Part shown: piece after piece, positions 56,343 through 64,000 of the stretch
Layout: the number at the start of each line of letters is the position of its first letter
Position numbering within the stretch: position 1 is the stretch's first letter
Source of the DNA: Okeania sp. SIO2C9
GTDB lineage: Bacteria > Cyanobacteriota > Cyanobacteriia > Cyanobacteriales > Microcoleaceae
Direction: 5' to 3'
DNA: 64,000 nt
NCBI RefSeq assembly: GCF_010672455.1
Contig: NZ_JAAHGO010000050.1
Span: forward strand, 1 to 64,000
Program-made: the position numbers and the translations under genes
The notes under the pieces: model-generated
What the model was told of the DNA's origin: nothing
Seen by the model: the letters and a program-made list of their open reading frames with translations, nothing else
Database searches by the model: none

Positions 56343-56406
56343 CTTAACCACTCCTCCTAACTCATTACTCCTAACTCATTACTCCTAACTCATTACTCCT
56401 AACTCA

Positions 56407-56523
56407 TTACTCATTACTCAACAAAAAAAGAGGTTCGCCGTAGTCAACCAGTTGTTGTACCATGTCGGCGAAGGGGATGAGAATTTCGTTGTCTTCTAAT
56501 TCAGATTCTTTCAAATCGGGCAT
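56407..56523 (-). pseudogene. Partial duplicate of the 95-aa cluster gene
   Basis: Reads MPDLKESELEDNEILIPFAD then MVQQLVDYGEPLFLLSNE and TAA. The first thirteen residues differ from the full gene (MTDFNESELEENE), but the next ~56 bases are identical in DNA. After GEPL it falls into satellite sequence. That pattern suggests gene conversion or a broken tandem duplication. Confidence 0.75.
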
Positions 56524-56569
56524 TTTGGATAACTCCTCATTATTCATTACTCCTTACTCCATTATTTTG

Positions 56570-57631
56570 CTACTTGTCTTTGGGTTGAAGAGTGACAGGA
56601 TAAACTGGAGCTGAATGGTCGAAGATGACTTTCATCCCATTTAACATAATAGGTTCATTGGATAAGGCATAGTTGAACACCTGGGCAGAGCTTAACACTG
56701 GGGATCGAAACCAGTCTTTAACTGCCTGTGGGATCTCCTGTTCCCACATGTCCAAGGAAGGCCTTTCCTCAAAATTGACTGTCGGATCATTGATTTTAGC
56801 AACATGTTTGGCTCCACCTTTTTCCGTTGTCATAGTTCCGTCTATGGTGACAGATGCTTTATGCCAAGCCTTCCCATATTGAAGTCCCTTATCGCTTGTG
56901 TCCGTTTTCAGCTTGTACATCTGAGCAATATCCCATTCAAGTTTTCCTACAGGCAGCAGCACCCTATTAAGGTCGTTTCTCCAACCCCCCTTCGGTGTTT
57001 CAGAAGGACTCCAAACGTTGTCGATAGCATCAAATACTGTTCCACGATCCGTCATTACCATAGAATCCATCCAGTCCCCACTATGGTCCACATGGCTATT
57101 ACCGCCACTTATCTTGTGAATTGTGCCCTTTTCTGAGCTCATAGTGCCAGAGGAGTTAATTGTCCCCAAGCTTTCCTTAATGACGACGTTCATAAAGGAA
57201 ACATCTTTTGGTCCCAGCACCCAGATACCCCAAAAACCACTATTAGCATAGCCCTGTTCATGCCTCGGTCCCAATTTCAGCAACCCAGCCCACTTAGGAG
57301 CAATAACAGTGAACTCTACCTGTGCAAGTTGTTTGGAATTATCCATGAGTTCTAGGACAACTTCGTAAGATCGCTTGCTGCTTTTTAATTCATCCTCTTC
57401 AAGATCACGCGCAATGTAGGTTGCTACACCTAAACCCTTAGTGAGGTCATGAACCAAACTCCCACCACCGGATTTAATCTTCCAGATGATTCCTTGCTTA
57501 TCTGACAGCGATTCAAGCGGAAACACCCGAATGTGTTCACCTACACCGAACCGGGCTTCGTTGCCAACTTTGCGAGCTGGTGCTCGAACCTCAGCTTCTA
57601 CGGCAACATTTATCTCACCAGTAATTTTCAT
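56570..57631 (-). CDS. Hypothetical cluster protein, 353 aa, beta-rich
   Basis: Begins KITGEINVAVEAEVRAPARK, with FGVGEHIRVFPLESLSDKQG and IIWKIKSGGGSLVHDLTKGL. There is an immunoglobulin-like strand pattern in the first 115 residues (YEVVLELMDNSKQLAQVEFT, VIAPK). The second part has PRHEQGYANSGFWGIWVLGP, KDVSFMNVVIKESLGT, GGNSHVDHSGDWMDSMVMTD and RNDLNRVLLPVGKLEWDIAQ. His and Asp are frequent, which may mean metal binding. No signal peptide, no membrane span, no family recognised. Fourth full gene from the promoter side of the visible cluster. Possibly a particle or adhesion component; not assigned. Confidence 0.65.
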   Translation of the reverse strand: MKITGEINVAVEAEVRAPARKVGNEARFGVGEHIRVFPLESLSDKQGIIWKIKSGGGSLVHDLTKGLGVATYIARDLEEDELKSSKRSYEVVLELMDNSKQLAQVEFTVIAPKWAGLLKLGPRHEQGYANSGFWGIWVLGPKDVSFMNVVIKESLGTINSSGTMSSEKGTIHKISGGNSHVDHSGDWMDSMVMTDRGTVFDAIDNVWSPSETPKGGWRNDLNRVLLPVGKLEWDIAQMYKLKTDTSDKGLQYGKAWHKASVTIDGTMTTEKGGAKHVAKINDPTVNFEERPSLDMWEQEIPQAVKDWFRSPVLSSAQVFNYALSNEPIMLNGMKVIFDHSAPVYPVTLQPKDK

Positions 57632-57881
57632 GTTTTATCCCCATACTATATACTGTGGTTAATATCCATTGGAAGAGCCTAGTGGTCTGTCAATTTTGTT
57701 TTGAGGAATAGCTTGATTCTAGAATCATTGGCTGACTTTGTTTTCATAGATTATTTATCCCTCATTTCAATCTTGACGGAGTACTAGTACAGTGCGGCTT
57801 AAATAGCACACCCATTTTTTAGATTCAAATTGACGCTCATAATTATATTTGAAATGGGTACTTTATTTACGCCAAGCGTTA
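57632..57881. other. Short gap without repeats
   Basis: Unlike most gaps in the cluster it holds no satellite. About 250 bp, nothing recognised. Confidence 0.35.
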
Positions 57882-60083
57882 CTAGGTATACACTCCAACA
57901 AAATGAACAACAGCAGGCATGGGAAAATAAACCTCCCGTTCACCCAACGCCAAAACCTGACCATTCCCATTAGTTTGCCCCGCCTGCTTCAGCAAAACCC
58001 GCTGTAACTTAAACTCTGGATACACCCATAACCCCACGACATCCCCTCTACGTCCCTTAAACTCCACTGAATCACGGGCGCAATAACTAAACTGCTCCTG
58101 AAATTCAGAAGACAACAAAGCCCTTAACTGTGCCTCATCCAACAGAGGATAAGCAGAAATTTGTCCCAACAACTCATTTAAACGATAAGCACTGAGAATT
58201 AACCCCGTTTTTAACTTACCCTCCTCACGAGAACCCCCTGTTGGTTCAATTTTCGTCACCGTCTCCATGCGAGAATGATTGGTGCGTCCCGGTTCCAGGG
58301 CATAATAATATTTACAATCAAGGGTAGTCCGCCGAATATTATTAGCAAAATTCCCTTCCCAGATTTTATGCCAATAGGGACGAAAACTATTCACATCATT
58401 GAGAGGAATCACTTCTCCTGTTCCTTCCAGGCGGTCAAAACAGTATTCCCCCACCAAGGTGATAAGCTGGGACATACTCGTTCCCAACCGTTTTTTCCGG
58501 CGGGTTTTCCGGGATCTTGCCGGCCATACCAGCACCGCACAAACCAAATATTCCTCATTAGCTTTCAGACTCCGCAACCTTTGGGAAGATAACTTAGGCA
58601 CAACGGACAACATCCCAGAAGTAATATTCTCCAGGCGATATTTCTCCTCTATCAACACCTCCAAGGTAGTAGGGTCTTTCACCAAAATTTGTAAAATTCC
58701 CTTAGTAATGGTGCGGGGTGTTTCCACTTCTAAAGGAAAAGCAATAGTTTGGTCTTGGCGGTACAATAAACGAGAACGACCTTGCATCATCAAAGTATTT
58801 TGCTCAGTAAACTCCAGTTTTACCGAATCAACCCGCTCATAATCAGGAGTAGAACTGGGTGCAGACAGTCCTACACTTAAACCTTGTAATAAAGTATTGA
58901 CGGCAGTATTGACGGCTTTGTCTCCATCTTCTTCGGTTAAGGAAAAAGCATTTGTCATTTCTCGGTTAAAGTGACTCCCTCCCCGAAAACTGCGACTGGC
59001 ATCCAACAAGCCGTGGGTAATTAACCCCATGCGTTTACGCTCAGTGATATTATGCTCCCTCAACATTCTCCGAGTTGGACGACTCATTACTTTTTCCAGT
59101 AAAGGCATCAGAGAAGGCAATATTGTCACCAAAGCCACTGGAATCGCCATTTCTGAACTATATTGGTTAGAACCAGAGGAAACGCTTTTTGCCGTTGCAA
59201 GAGAGGATGAGGGCGTTGCAGGAATAATTGACTGCTCTAAACTGAGCAAAGAATTATTATGATTAGTAACTTTGCCATTCCCCACCACAGCTAAAGCACT
59301 TGCAGCTTCGCTGGGTGCTGGTGCTGAATCCTGAGCCAGTTCTTGCAATAAACTCCCAAAAAGTTCAGCCGCCTTGGGATCGGAAGAAAGCTTTCTAGTC
59401 ACTTCAGGATGGGTAAAAATTGCTTGTACTTTAGAAGGGTCAGAAAGAATCTCCTCGGGAGAAATATTTCCTGCTAAGACATCCACAAGCTCTGGTATAA
59501 CTGCACTAATCAATTTGCCAGAGCCAGGAATCAACTTATCTGCCATTTTCCCAACGACAGGAGCTGCTTTTTTAATCAGAGGCGCTGCCTTTTTCAATAA
59601 AGGAGTAGCAACTTTTTTAGCGACTTTCAGGACTCCCTTCAAAAACAGGGCAGAACTAACAGGTTGCACTTCTTTATAGGCAAACGGAACGGTATCAACA
59701 GGATAATTTTCCATTGCTGTTGCTTTACTAAAAGACATTACAGGATCAGAATTATAAGAATTAATAGCATTTACTTGAATAATTTCCGAGATAGCCGGGC
59801 CATCTCGCTGTTGGTTGCGGTAGCTAATAATTTGGATATAACGATTTTGGCGGTCAAATTGTTGAACGGGAACTTCCAAAATCGTCCTTCCTAAGCTACT
59901 TTCAGGAAGAGGACCAATTAAAGGAGAAGTAAACTTAGGGTTACTTAACACCTTAAGCCCCTGAGAACGCTGCAATTCCTCATTGCCGATGCAATAAATA
60001 TAAAAGCGATTAGAACCGATATCCACCTTAAATCGACTCTTTGCCCCATCGTTATCTTGAAATCGCAGAATTGCTAGTGCCAT
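57882..60083 (-). CDS. Hypothetical cluster protein, 733 aa, with Lys/Ala amphipathic segment and LLSLEQ motif
   Basis: Residues about 1-100 are beta-rich (ALAILRFQDNDGAKSRFKVD, LIGPLPESSLGRTILEVPVQ, IISYRNQQRDGPAISEIIQV). Residues about 148-205 form an amphipathic, pore- or membrane-like helix set (VLKVAKKVATPLLKKAAPLI, KKAAPVVGKMADKLIPGSGK, LISAVIPELVDVLAG). NNSLLSLEQSII near 278-289 repeats the tag motif of the effector-like proteins. A hydrophobic AIPVALVTILPSLMPLLEKV lies near 313-332. The rest (about 420-733) is mixed alpha/beta with TLDCKYYYALEPGRT and RRGDVVGLWVYPEF. No catalytic motif recognised. Probably structural or membrane-contacting within the cluster's product. Confidence 0.68.
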   Translation of the reverse strand: MALAILRFQDNDGAKSRFKVDIGSNRFYIYCIGNEELQRSQGLKVLSNPKFTSPLIGPLPESSLGRTILEVPVQQFDRQNRYIQIISYRNQQRDGPAISEIIQVNAINSYNSDPVMSFSKATAMENYPVDTVPFAYKEVQPVSSALFLKGVLKVAKKVATPLLKKAAPLIKKAAPVVGKMADKLIPGSGKLISAVIPELVDVLAGNISPEEILSDPSKVQAIFTHPEVTRKLSSDPKAAELFGSLLQELAQDSAPAPSEAASALAVVGNGKVTNHNNSLLSLEQSIIPATPSSSLATAKSVSSGSNQYSSEMAIPVALVTILPSLMPLLEKVMSRPTRRMLREHNITERKRMGLITHGLLDASRSFRGGSHFNREMTNAFSLTEEDGDKAVNTAVNTLLQGLSVGLSAPSSTPDYERVDSVKLEFTEQNTLMMQGRSRLLYRQDQTIAFPLEVETPRTITKGILQILVKDPTTLEVLIEEKYRLENITSGMLSVVPKLSSQRLRSLKANEEYLVCAVLVWPARSRKTRRKKRLGTSMSQLITLVGEYCFDRLEGTGEVIPLNDVNSFRPYWHKIWEGNFANNIRRTTLDCKYYYALEPGRTNHSRMETVTKIEPTGGSREEGKLKTGLILSAYRLNELLGQISAYPLLDEAQLRALLSSEFQEQFSYCARDSVEFKGRRGDVVGLWVYPEFKLQRVLLKQAGQTNGNGQVLALGEREVYFPMPAVVHFVGVYT

Positions 60084-60159
60084 TGTTAGTTACTTCCGTT
60101 CTGTCTCAACTAAAATATGTTAAGCATGAATACGAATTTAAAAATTTATGCATTTTCAT

Positions 60160-60612
60160 TTCCTTTGTTACTCCTAACTCATTACTCCTAACTCATTCCT
60201 CATTACTCATTACTCCTAACTCATTACTCCTAACTCATTCCTCATTCCTCATTACTCATTACTCCTAACTCATTCCTCATTACTCATTACTCATTACTCA
60301 TTACTCCTAACTCATTACTCCTAACTCATTACTCCTAACTCATTACTCCTAACTCATTACTCCTAACTCATTACTCCTAACTCATTACTCCTAACTCATT
60401 ACTCCTAACTCATTACTCATTACTCATTACTCATTACTCATTCCTCATTACTCATTCCTCATTACTCATTCCTCATTACTCATTACTCCTAACTCATTAC
60501 TCCTAACTCATTACTCCTAACTCATTCCTCATTACTCATTCCTCATTACTCATTCCTCATTACTCATTACTCATTACTCATTCCTCATTACTCATTCCTC
60601 ATTACTCATTAC
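60160..60612. repeat. CTCCTAACTCATTACTC satellite
   Basis: About 450 bp of CTCCTAACTCATTA, CTCATTACTCATTCCTC units between the 733- and 344-aa genes. Its end overlaps the stop of the 344-aa gene. Confidence 0.9.
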
Positions 60613-61643
60613 TCAGCTGGTTGTTGAGACTCAGTTGCCCCACCTTGAGGAACTTGCCCTTTTCCTAAGTCAAAAATTTGGGTAAAGTTATCCAGTTTGA
60701 AATAATCTGATTTAAACTGAATTTCGACAGAACCTTTGAGTGTGGCTGACAAATCTGTACTGGTTTGGCTATTGGAAGCCGCAATACTAATTTGGGAAGT
60801 CCTCTGGATTCTTTGTTTTCTATAACCTGCCTTAACTTTGGGCCCTAACAATCCTGCGTTCACTCCTCCGCTAATACTTTTTCTATTTTGTTTTTGGGTA
60901 TTTTCGTTGACTTGCTGTTGGGTGTTTGTTTTCTCAGAAGCTTTGATCTTAAATTCTACACTAGCTCGAATTGTCCCTTTTTCAACCACTAAGCGAGAGA
61001 TACCCATCAATAAGGTTTCCCGTAGCAGGGTTCGACGCTCTTGCGCCATAGCCAATTTAGTATCTAAGATTTTGGCTTTGATTTCATCAGAATCAATTTC
61101 CTGGCCATCCTGATCCGTTATTGTGGGAAGAGCTTGCTCGGAAGAATCAGTATCTGAAAACCCAGAATCGGGAAATGACATTTGAAATTGGTTGTTATTT
61201 TGAACCAGACGGTACATGGCTGATTCATCATCAATCTCATTGACAAATTCAGAAACCTCTCTGGTAGCTTCCTGAAGCAATTCTCGATAGGCTTCCATCT
61301 GCCGTTCATTAGCATCCAGATTAGCATCAAAAACCCCTGTCAGCAAATCTCGCACGAACCCCGGAAAGTCAACATCTTGTACTGCATCAGCTAGCAAACC
61401 CCCAGCTTGGTCGATGCGTTCATTGTTTTGTTCCCTCAATAAATCGGCAGCAGCAAACCCCCTAGCTAATCCACTTTGTTCAGATAAATTTGGTTGAGCT
61501 AAATTACGGTATTGTTCATCCACCACATTTTTATAAACTTTTAATTGCTCCTGTCGAGCCATACTGCGAAAAGACTGAGACTTAGAGAGTATAGAACGAG
61601 CTTTCGCCCTCGCTTGATCTTTTAACTCTTCATTACTTGGCAT
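60609..61643 (-). CDS. DUF2589-like cluster protein
   Basis: A 344-residue protein. Helical N-terminus about 1-145 (KDQARAKARSILSKSQSFRS, RQEQLKVYKNVVDEQY, FPGFVRDLLTGVFDANLDAN) then AKILDTKLAMAQERRTLLRE. The C-terminal half (about 215-335) reads VEKGTIRASVEFKIKASEKT, a Gln/Asn/Ser linker (NTQQQVNENTQKQ), GLLGPKVKAGYRKQRIQRTS and SATLKGSVEIQFKS. That order of paired strands around a polar insert recalls DUF2589 proteins. Only a pattern match. No signal peptide. The stop codon lies in the satellite that follows. Confidence 0.65.
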   Translation of the reverse strand: MPSNEELKDQARAKARSILSKSQSFRSMARQEQLKVYKNVVDEQYRNLAQPNLSEQSGLARGFAAADLLREQNNERIDQAGGLLADAVQDVDFPGFVRDLLTGVFDANLDANERQMEAYRELLQEATREVSEFVNEIDDESAMYRLVQNNNQFQMSFPDSGFSDTDSSEQALPTITDQDGQEIDSDEIKAKILDTKLAMAQERRTLLRETLLMGISRLVVEKGTIRASVEFKIKASEKTNTQQQVNENTQKQNRKSISGGVNAGLLGPKVKAGYRKQRIQRTSQISIAASNSQTSTDLSATLKGSVEIQFKSDYFKLDNFTQIFDLGKGQVPQGGATESQQPAE

Positions 61644-61699
61644 TTGATTGACTCCTTATGTTGAACTTCTGAACTGTAAATCCTAAACTCCTAAACTCC

Positions 61700-63451
61700 T
61701 TACCAGTCATCAAAATCATCATCGAAGTCATCATTGAAGTCATCATTAAAATCACCAAAGTTATCTTGTCCCTTACCATTGGGAGCAAAACCATTAGCCT
61801 CCTCTAAGGAAGCCTGAGCAATAATCCAAGCTTCTGCTGCTTTCAGGAAATTTTTGAACTCCTCCTCTCTGACAATCGCCTCATTAAAATCGGCAACCCA
61901 CTGATATACTTTATTCCCTTCCACTGCTAAATCCCGCATTACAGAAGTCTGAACTGTAACACCCAAATCTTGCTTGGCCACACTTTCAATCACATTCCAC
62001 AGACTCTTGCGCCGCCCCCCAAAATGGTTAATAATCTCTTCCATCTTCACCAGATCAATTGCTTCTTGCAGATGGGCATAATCTTCGGTTACTTGTAGGT
62101 GTGCCATACCCGTCATATATTCCGTCAAATTGTACTGAAGATTTTTAACGGCCTGATAAAGTTGAGAGCGTGAAGGTTGATAATCTCCTGTTCCTGTACC
62201 TTCCTTCTTGCTAATATATTGAGTCACTTCCGACATTAGGGCGTGCCAATAGCGAGGAAAAGCTGTATTAGGCATCATACTAGAAAGAAGTTGACCATTA
62301 CCCCGATTTAGCACCCGTTTGTAGAGCATGGCCCGTTCTTCCGGTGTGGAGCGATCGCTTCTTCTTTTATGAAAGCGATAAAGTGCGGCTGCTGCATCGC
62401 CTTCGGGAATATCCAGTGCTCCACTGGCCCAACGCAATACCAGGGCATTAGCCACATCGAAGACACGCATACCTTCCCCAATGTAGTAAACATAATCTAA
62501 AGCACCAGTAGCCTTAATATTTGCAGGTATTACCCCTTGCTCCTCAGTAGCATCAAACACATCAACGGAAAAATCCCAGTCAACTTTCCCCCCTTTTTTT
62601 AGGGCCATATCGATGGGATCTTCTGAAACAGTGGTGTACTTTAGTGCTTCACTGTAAGCTAAAGCAAAGTATTCGTCGTATTTACCGTCCTTGAATTCTT
62701 GTTTATCTTGAATTTCTAACCCCAACTTCATAAGATAGTCAATGATTGACTCCTGAATAGAAGGAGTGAAAAGATGTTTCGGTATATTACTGCGTTCATC
62801 TATGTAAAGCTGTAAGTAATGGGGCAGATCGCCTTTCTGATAGAGAGTAGATAAAATATCCATCACAGCAGGTTCTACTTTACCTTCAGCGATGGGAATT
62901 GTACGACCTAAAGTTAAATCATCTAGTTTTTGCCATCGAGGAGAAGAAGCATTTATGGCAATGTGCCTTGCATCAAATACCTCTGCTAAAAGACGAGCTA
63001 AAAACCACTTTCGGTGAACATCATGTGCTTTCCGTAGCACCGCATTATAAAGAGCTGTTTGGTCTAAAATATTAGAAACTTCAATATTAGAAACTTCTTC
63101 ATATAAAGCTTCTTTGATGATTACTAGATAAATGAAGGTGTTTGATAAAAGCAGTCTACTAATATCATCAAGAACTGTTTGATCAAGGCGTTCAGATAAA
63201 TCATATATATTATTCTCTGATATACCTTTTTCGCGAATCTTTTGCTTAAGGTAATCGCTAATATCTTGCCGAGTGGGTTCTGAGATTGCTAAATCTGGCT
63301 CCACCTTTTGTGCTAAATCTTCCTGCATCTTTACTAAAGCTTGAGATGCAAACTGATCCAGAACTACCCGAGGTGGGTCAATTTTACTAAATGGATCGGT
63401 AGCATACTTCGTTGCTGAATTGAACTGTGTCATAGTCACATTAAACTCCAT
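61700..63451 (-). CDS. Hypothetical cluster protein, 583 aa, with acidic Asp/Phe tail
   Basis: Mostly helical: PRVVLDQFASQALVKMQEDL, NAVLRKAHDVHRKWFLARLL, LQLYIDERSNIPKHLF, YDEYFALAYSEALKYTT, then GALDYVYYIGEGMRVFDVAN and QLYQAVKNLQYNLTEYMTGM. The C-terminus is FGDFNDDFNDDFDDDFDD-W, a repeated FNDD/FDDD tail that may bind Ca2+ or a basic partner. ATG at 63451 is the first start; an ATG six codons in (MTQFNSATKYATD) is also possible. No family, signal or membrane segment seen. It is the second gene from the right edge of the visible cluster. Confidence 0.65.
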   Translation of the reverse strand: MEFNVTMTQFNSATKYATDPFSKIDPPRVVLDQFASQALVKMQEDLAQKVEPDLAISEPTRQDISDYLKQKIREKGISENNIYDLSERLDQTVLDDISRLLLSNTFIYLVIIKEALYEEVSNIEVSNILDQTALYNAVLRKAHDVHRKWFLARLLAEVFDARHIAINASSPRWQKLDDLTLGRTIPIAEGKVEPAVMDILSTLYQKGDLPHYLQLYIDERSNIPKHLFTPSIQESIIDYLMKLGLEIQDKQEFKDGKYDEYFALAYSEALKYTTVSEDPIDMALKKGGKVDWDFSVDVFDATEEQGVIPANIKATGALDYVYYIGEGMRVFDVANALVLRWASGALDIPEGDAAAALYRFHKRRSDRSTPEERAMLYKRVLNRGNGQLLSSMMPNTAFPRYWHALMSEVTQYISKKEGTGTGDYQPSRSQLYQAVKNLQYNLTEYMTGMAHLQVTEDYAHLQEAIDLVKMEEIINHFGGRRKSLWNVIESVAKQDLGVTVQTSVMRDLAVEGNKVYQWVADFNEAIVREEEFKNFLKAAEAWIIAQASLEEANGFAPNGKGQDNFGDFNDDFNDDFDDDFDDW

Positions 63452-63506
63452 TACTAATTTTTAGACGTTTGACAAAATAAACCCTTAAAGATAATTATTA
63501 CTTCAC

Positions 63507-64000
63507 TTAATTAATATTAAAAATTTCCATCATTGATTTCCAATTGTCATCAAGTCGGTATTCTTTTAATGCAGATGTTATTTCTTCTCTTTGTTGATCG
63601 TCCAAAGACTCTATTTCTTCTAAGAGGTCTTTTTCCTGTCTCATAGTTGTTAAAAGGCTTATTAAATCATCAGGGTTAAGATTGTTTATTCGATTGGTTA
63701 TATCCTCCGCATTTTCTATTTTCATACTACTCAAAAGCATCTCCCAAACTTCAGTGTCGGATAAAGCTGTATCGTAGATACGAAGATGAGCGATTTTACC
63801 AATAAAATGATATGTTACTTCTTCTCCTGTTGCTGCTTCTGTACCTCCTGCCCCTATTCGTAATGGCGTCGTAGCGCTACTAACAGGCACAAATACCTCC
63901 AATCTACTAGCTTGCTTTTGTCCGTTAATATAAAAACATAATTCAGGCCCATTCTCACCGAGAATATTATGGGTTATAGTCAAATTAGTCCAGGAATCGA
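63507..64000 (-). CDS. LamG/concanavalin-like protein, 5' part beyond the window
   Basis: The frame is open to the edge and reads DSWTNLTITHNILGENGPEL, CFYINGQKQ, PLRIGAGGTEA, HFIGKIAHLRIYDTALSDTE, which is the last part of a LamG-type jelly-roll (SWxxLxxT .. hxhYhNG .. hGxhxxhRhYxxALSxxE). A helical tail (NNLNPDDLISLLTTMRQEKD, REEITSALKEY-like) follows. The TTG at 63983 inside the strand is not a start. Binds carbohydrate or protein surfaces in related proteins. The full gene probably extends several hundred bases beyond 64000. Confidence 0.7.
   Translation of the reverse strand, partial: DSWTNLTITHNILGENGPELCFYINGQKQASRLEVFVPVSSATTPLRIGAGGTEAATGEEVTYHFIGKIAHLRIYDTALSDTEVWEMLLSSMKIENAEDITNRINNLNPDDLISLLTTMRQEKDLLEEIESLDDQQREEITSALKEYRLDDNWKSMMEIFNIN

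Noticed and set aside
47221-64000. Naming the cluster an extracellular contractile injection system
   Set aside because: No tail-tube, sheath, baseplate (gp25/gpJ), spike/VgrG, PAAR or AAA+ ATPase gene is visible. The similarity is only the idea of tagged cargo.

Overview
The window looks like a low-GC, gene-sparse, repeat-rich stretch of a filamentous cyanobacterial chromosome. Evidence: many HIP1 octamers (GCGATCGC), a magnesium-chelatase D subunit (chlD), a one-piece tmRNA encoding a cyanobacterial-style tag (ANNIVPFARKQVAVA), a PEP-CTERM protein, GUN4, vMAP-like and Hanks-kinase proteins, and very many short dispersed repeats and IS200/IS605 remnants. The style resembles marine Oscillatoriales (Trichodesmium/Okeania/Moorena type); this is an inference from composition and gene content, not a database match.

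Region 1-9.5 kb: a broken tnpB at the left edge, a polytopic membrane protein, a CoA-binding protein, an FMN-dependent 2-hydroxyacid oxidase, a TM2 protein, an NTF2-like protein, and a secreted M48 metalloprotease whose 3' end has been copied twice more in a 355-bp tandem triplication. Region 9.5-12.4 kb: one 979-residue fusion, macro - SLOG/LOG-like - GUN4 - pentapeptide repeats - receiver - pseudo-receiver. Region 12.4-20 kb: MITE-type repeats, chlD, two tandem copies of a probable ~62-nt small RNA, IS200/IS605 and IS5-like remnants, and ssrA (minus strand). Region 20-34 kb: Ser/Thr kinase, lipid-A-disaccharide-synthase-related glycosyltransferase, VWA protein, a sigma-70 factor whose long N-terminal extension is out of frame at an A11 tract, DUF4126 membrane protein, PEP-CTERM protein, and an FAD monooxygenase.

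Region 34-47 kb is accessory: tandem repeats, a Uma2-type gene broken by an inserted repeat, a Phd-like antitoxin with a frameshifted PIN toxin, a coupled pair of small membrane proteins, a vMAP-N/NB-ARC ATPase followed by a ten-unit 65-bp minisatellite, a GH92 alpha-mannosidase fused to a DUF1349 domain, an eight-unit 64-bp minisatellite, a methyltransferase with a helical repeat tail, and a stand-alone PD-(D/E)XK protein.

Region 47-64 kb is the most unusual part. Every clear gene lies on the minus strand, reading from beyond the right edge toward 47.2 kb: LamG-like protein (partial), 583-aa acidic-tailed protein, 344-aa DUF2589-like protein, 733-aa protein with a Lys/Ala amphipathic segment, 353-aa protein, a truncated copy and a full copy of a 95-aa protein, four-helix-bundle proteins, a 249-aa protein, and two long proteins (613 and 1144 aa). 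These last two share a modular N-terminus: an L-[LF]-[AE]-L-E-x-x-L-L motif, a Lys/Arg-rich segment, a QYN module and an FDxMGKNMA module. The 1144-aa member carries a nucleotidyltransferase-like core (GGTS...DWD...LIDIS). The 733-aa protein also carries the LLxLEQ motif. I read this as a candidate undescribed effector or multi-protein particle system with a shared address tag. No tail-tube, sheath, baseplate, secretion or other known machinery gene is visible, so the function is inference. Almost every gap in the cluster is filled with GAGTAATGAG or CTCCTAACTCATT satellite sequence.
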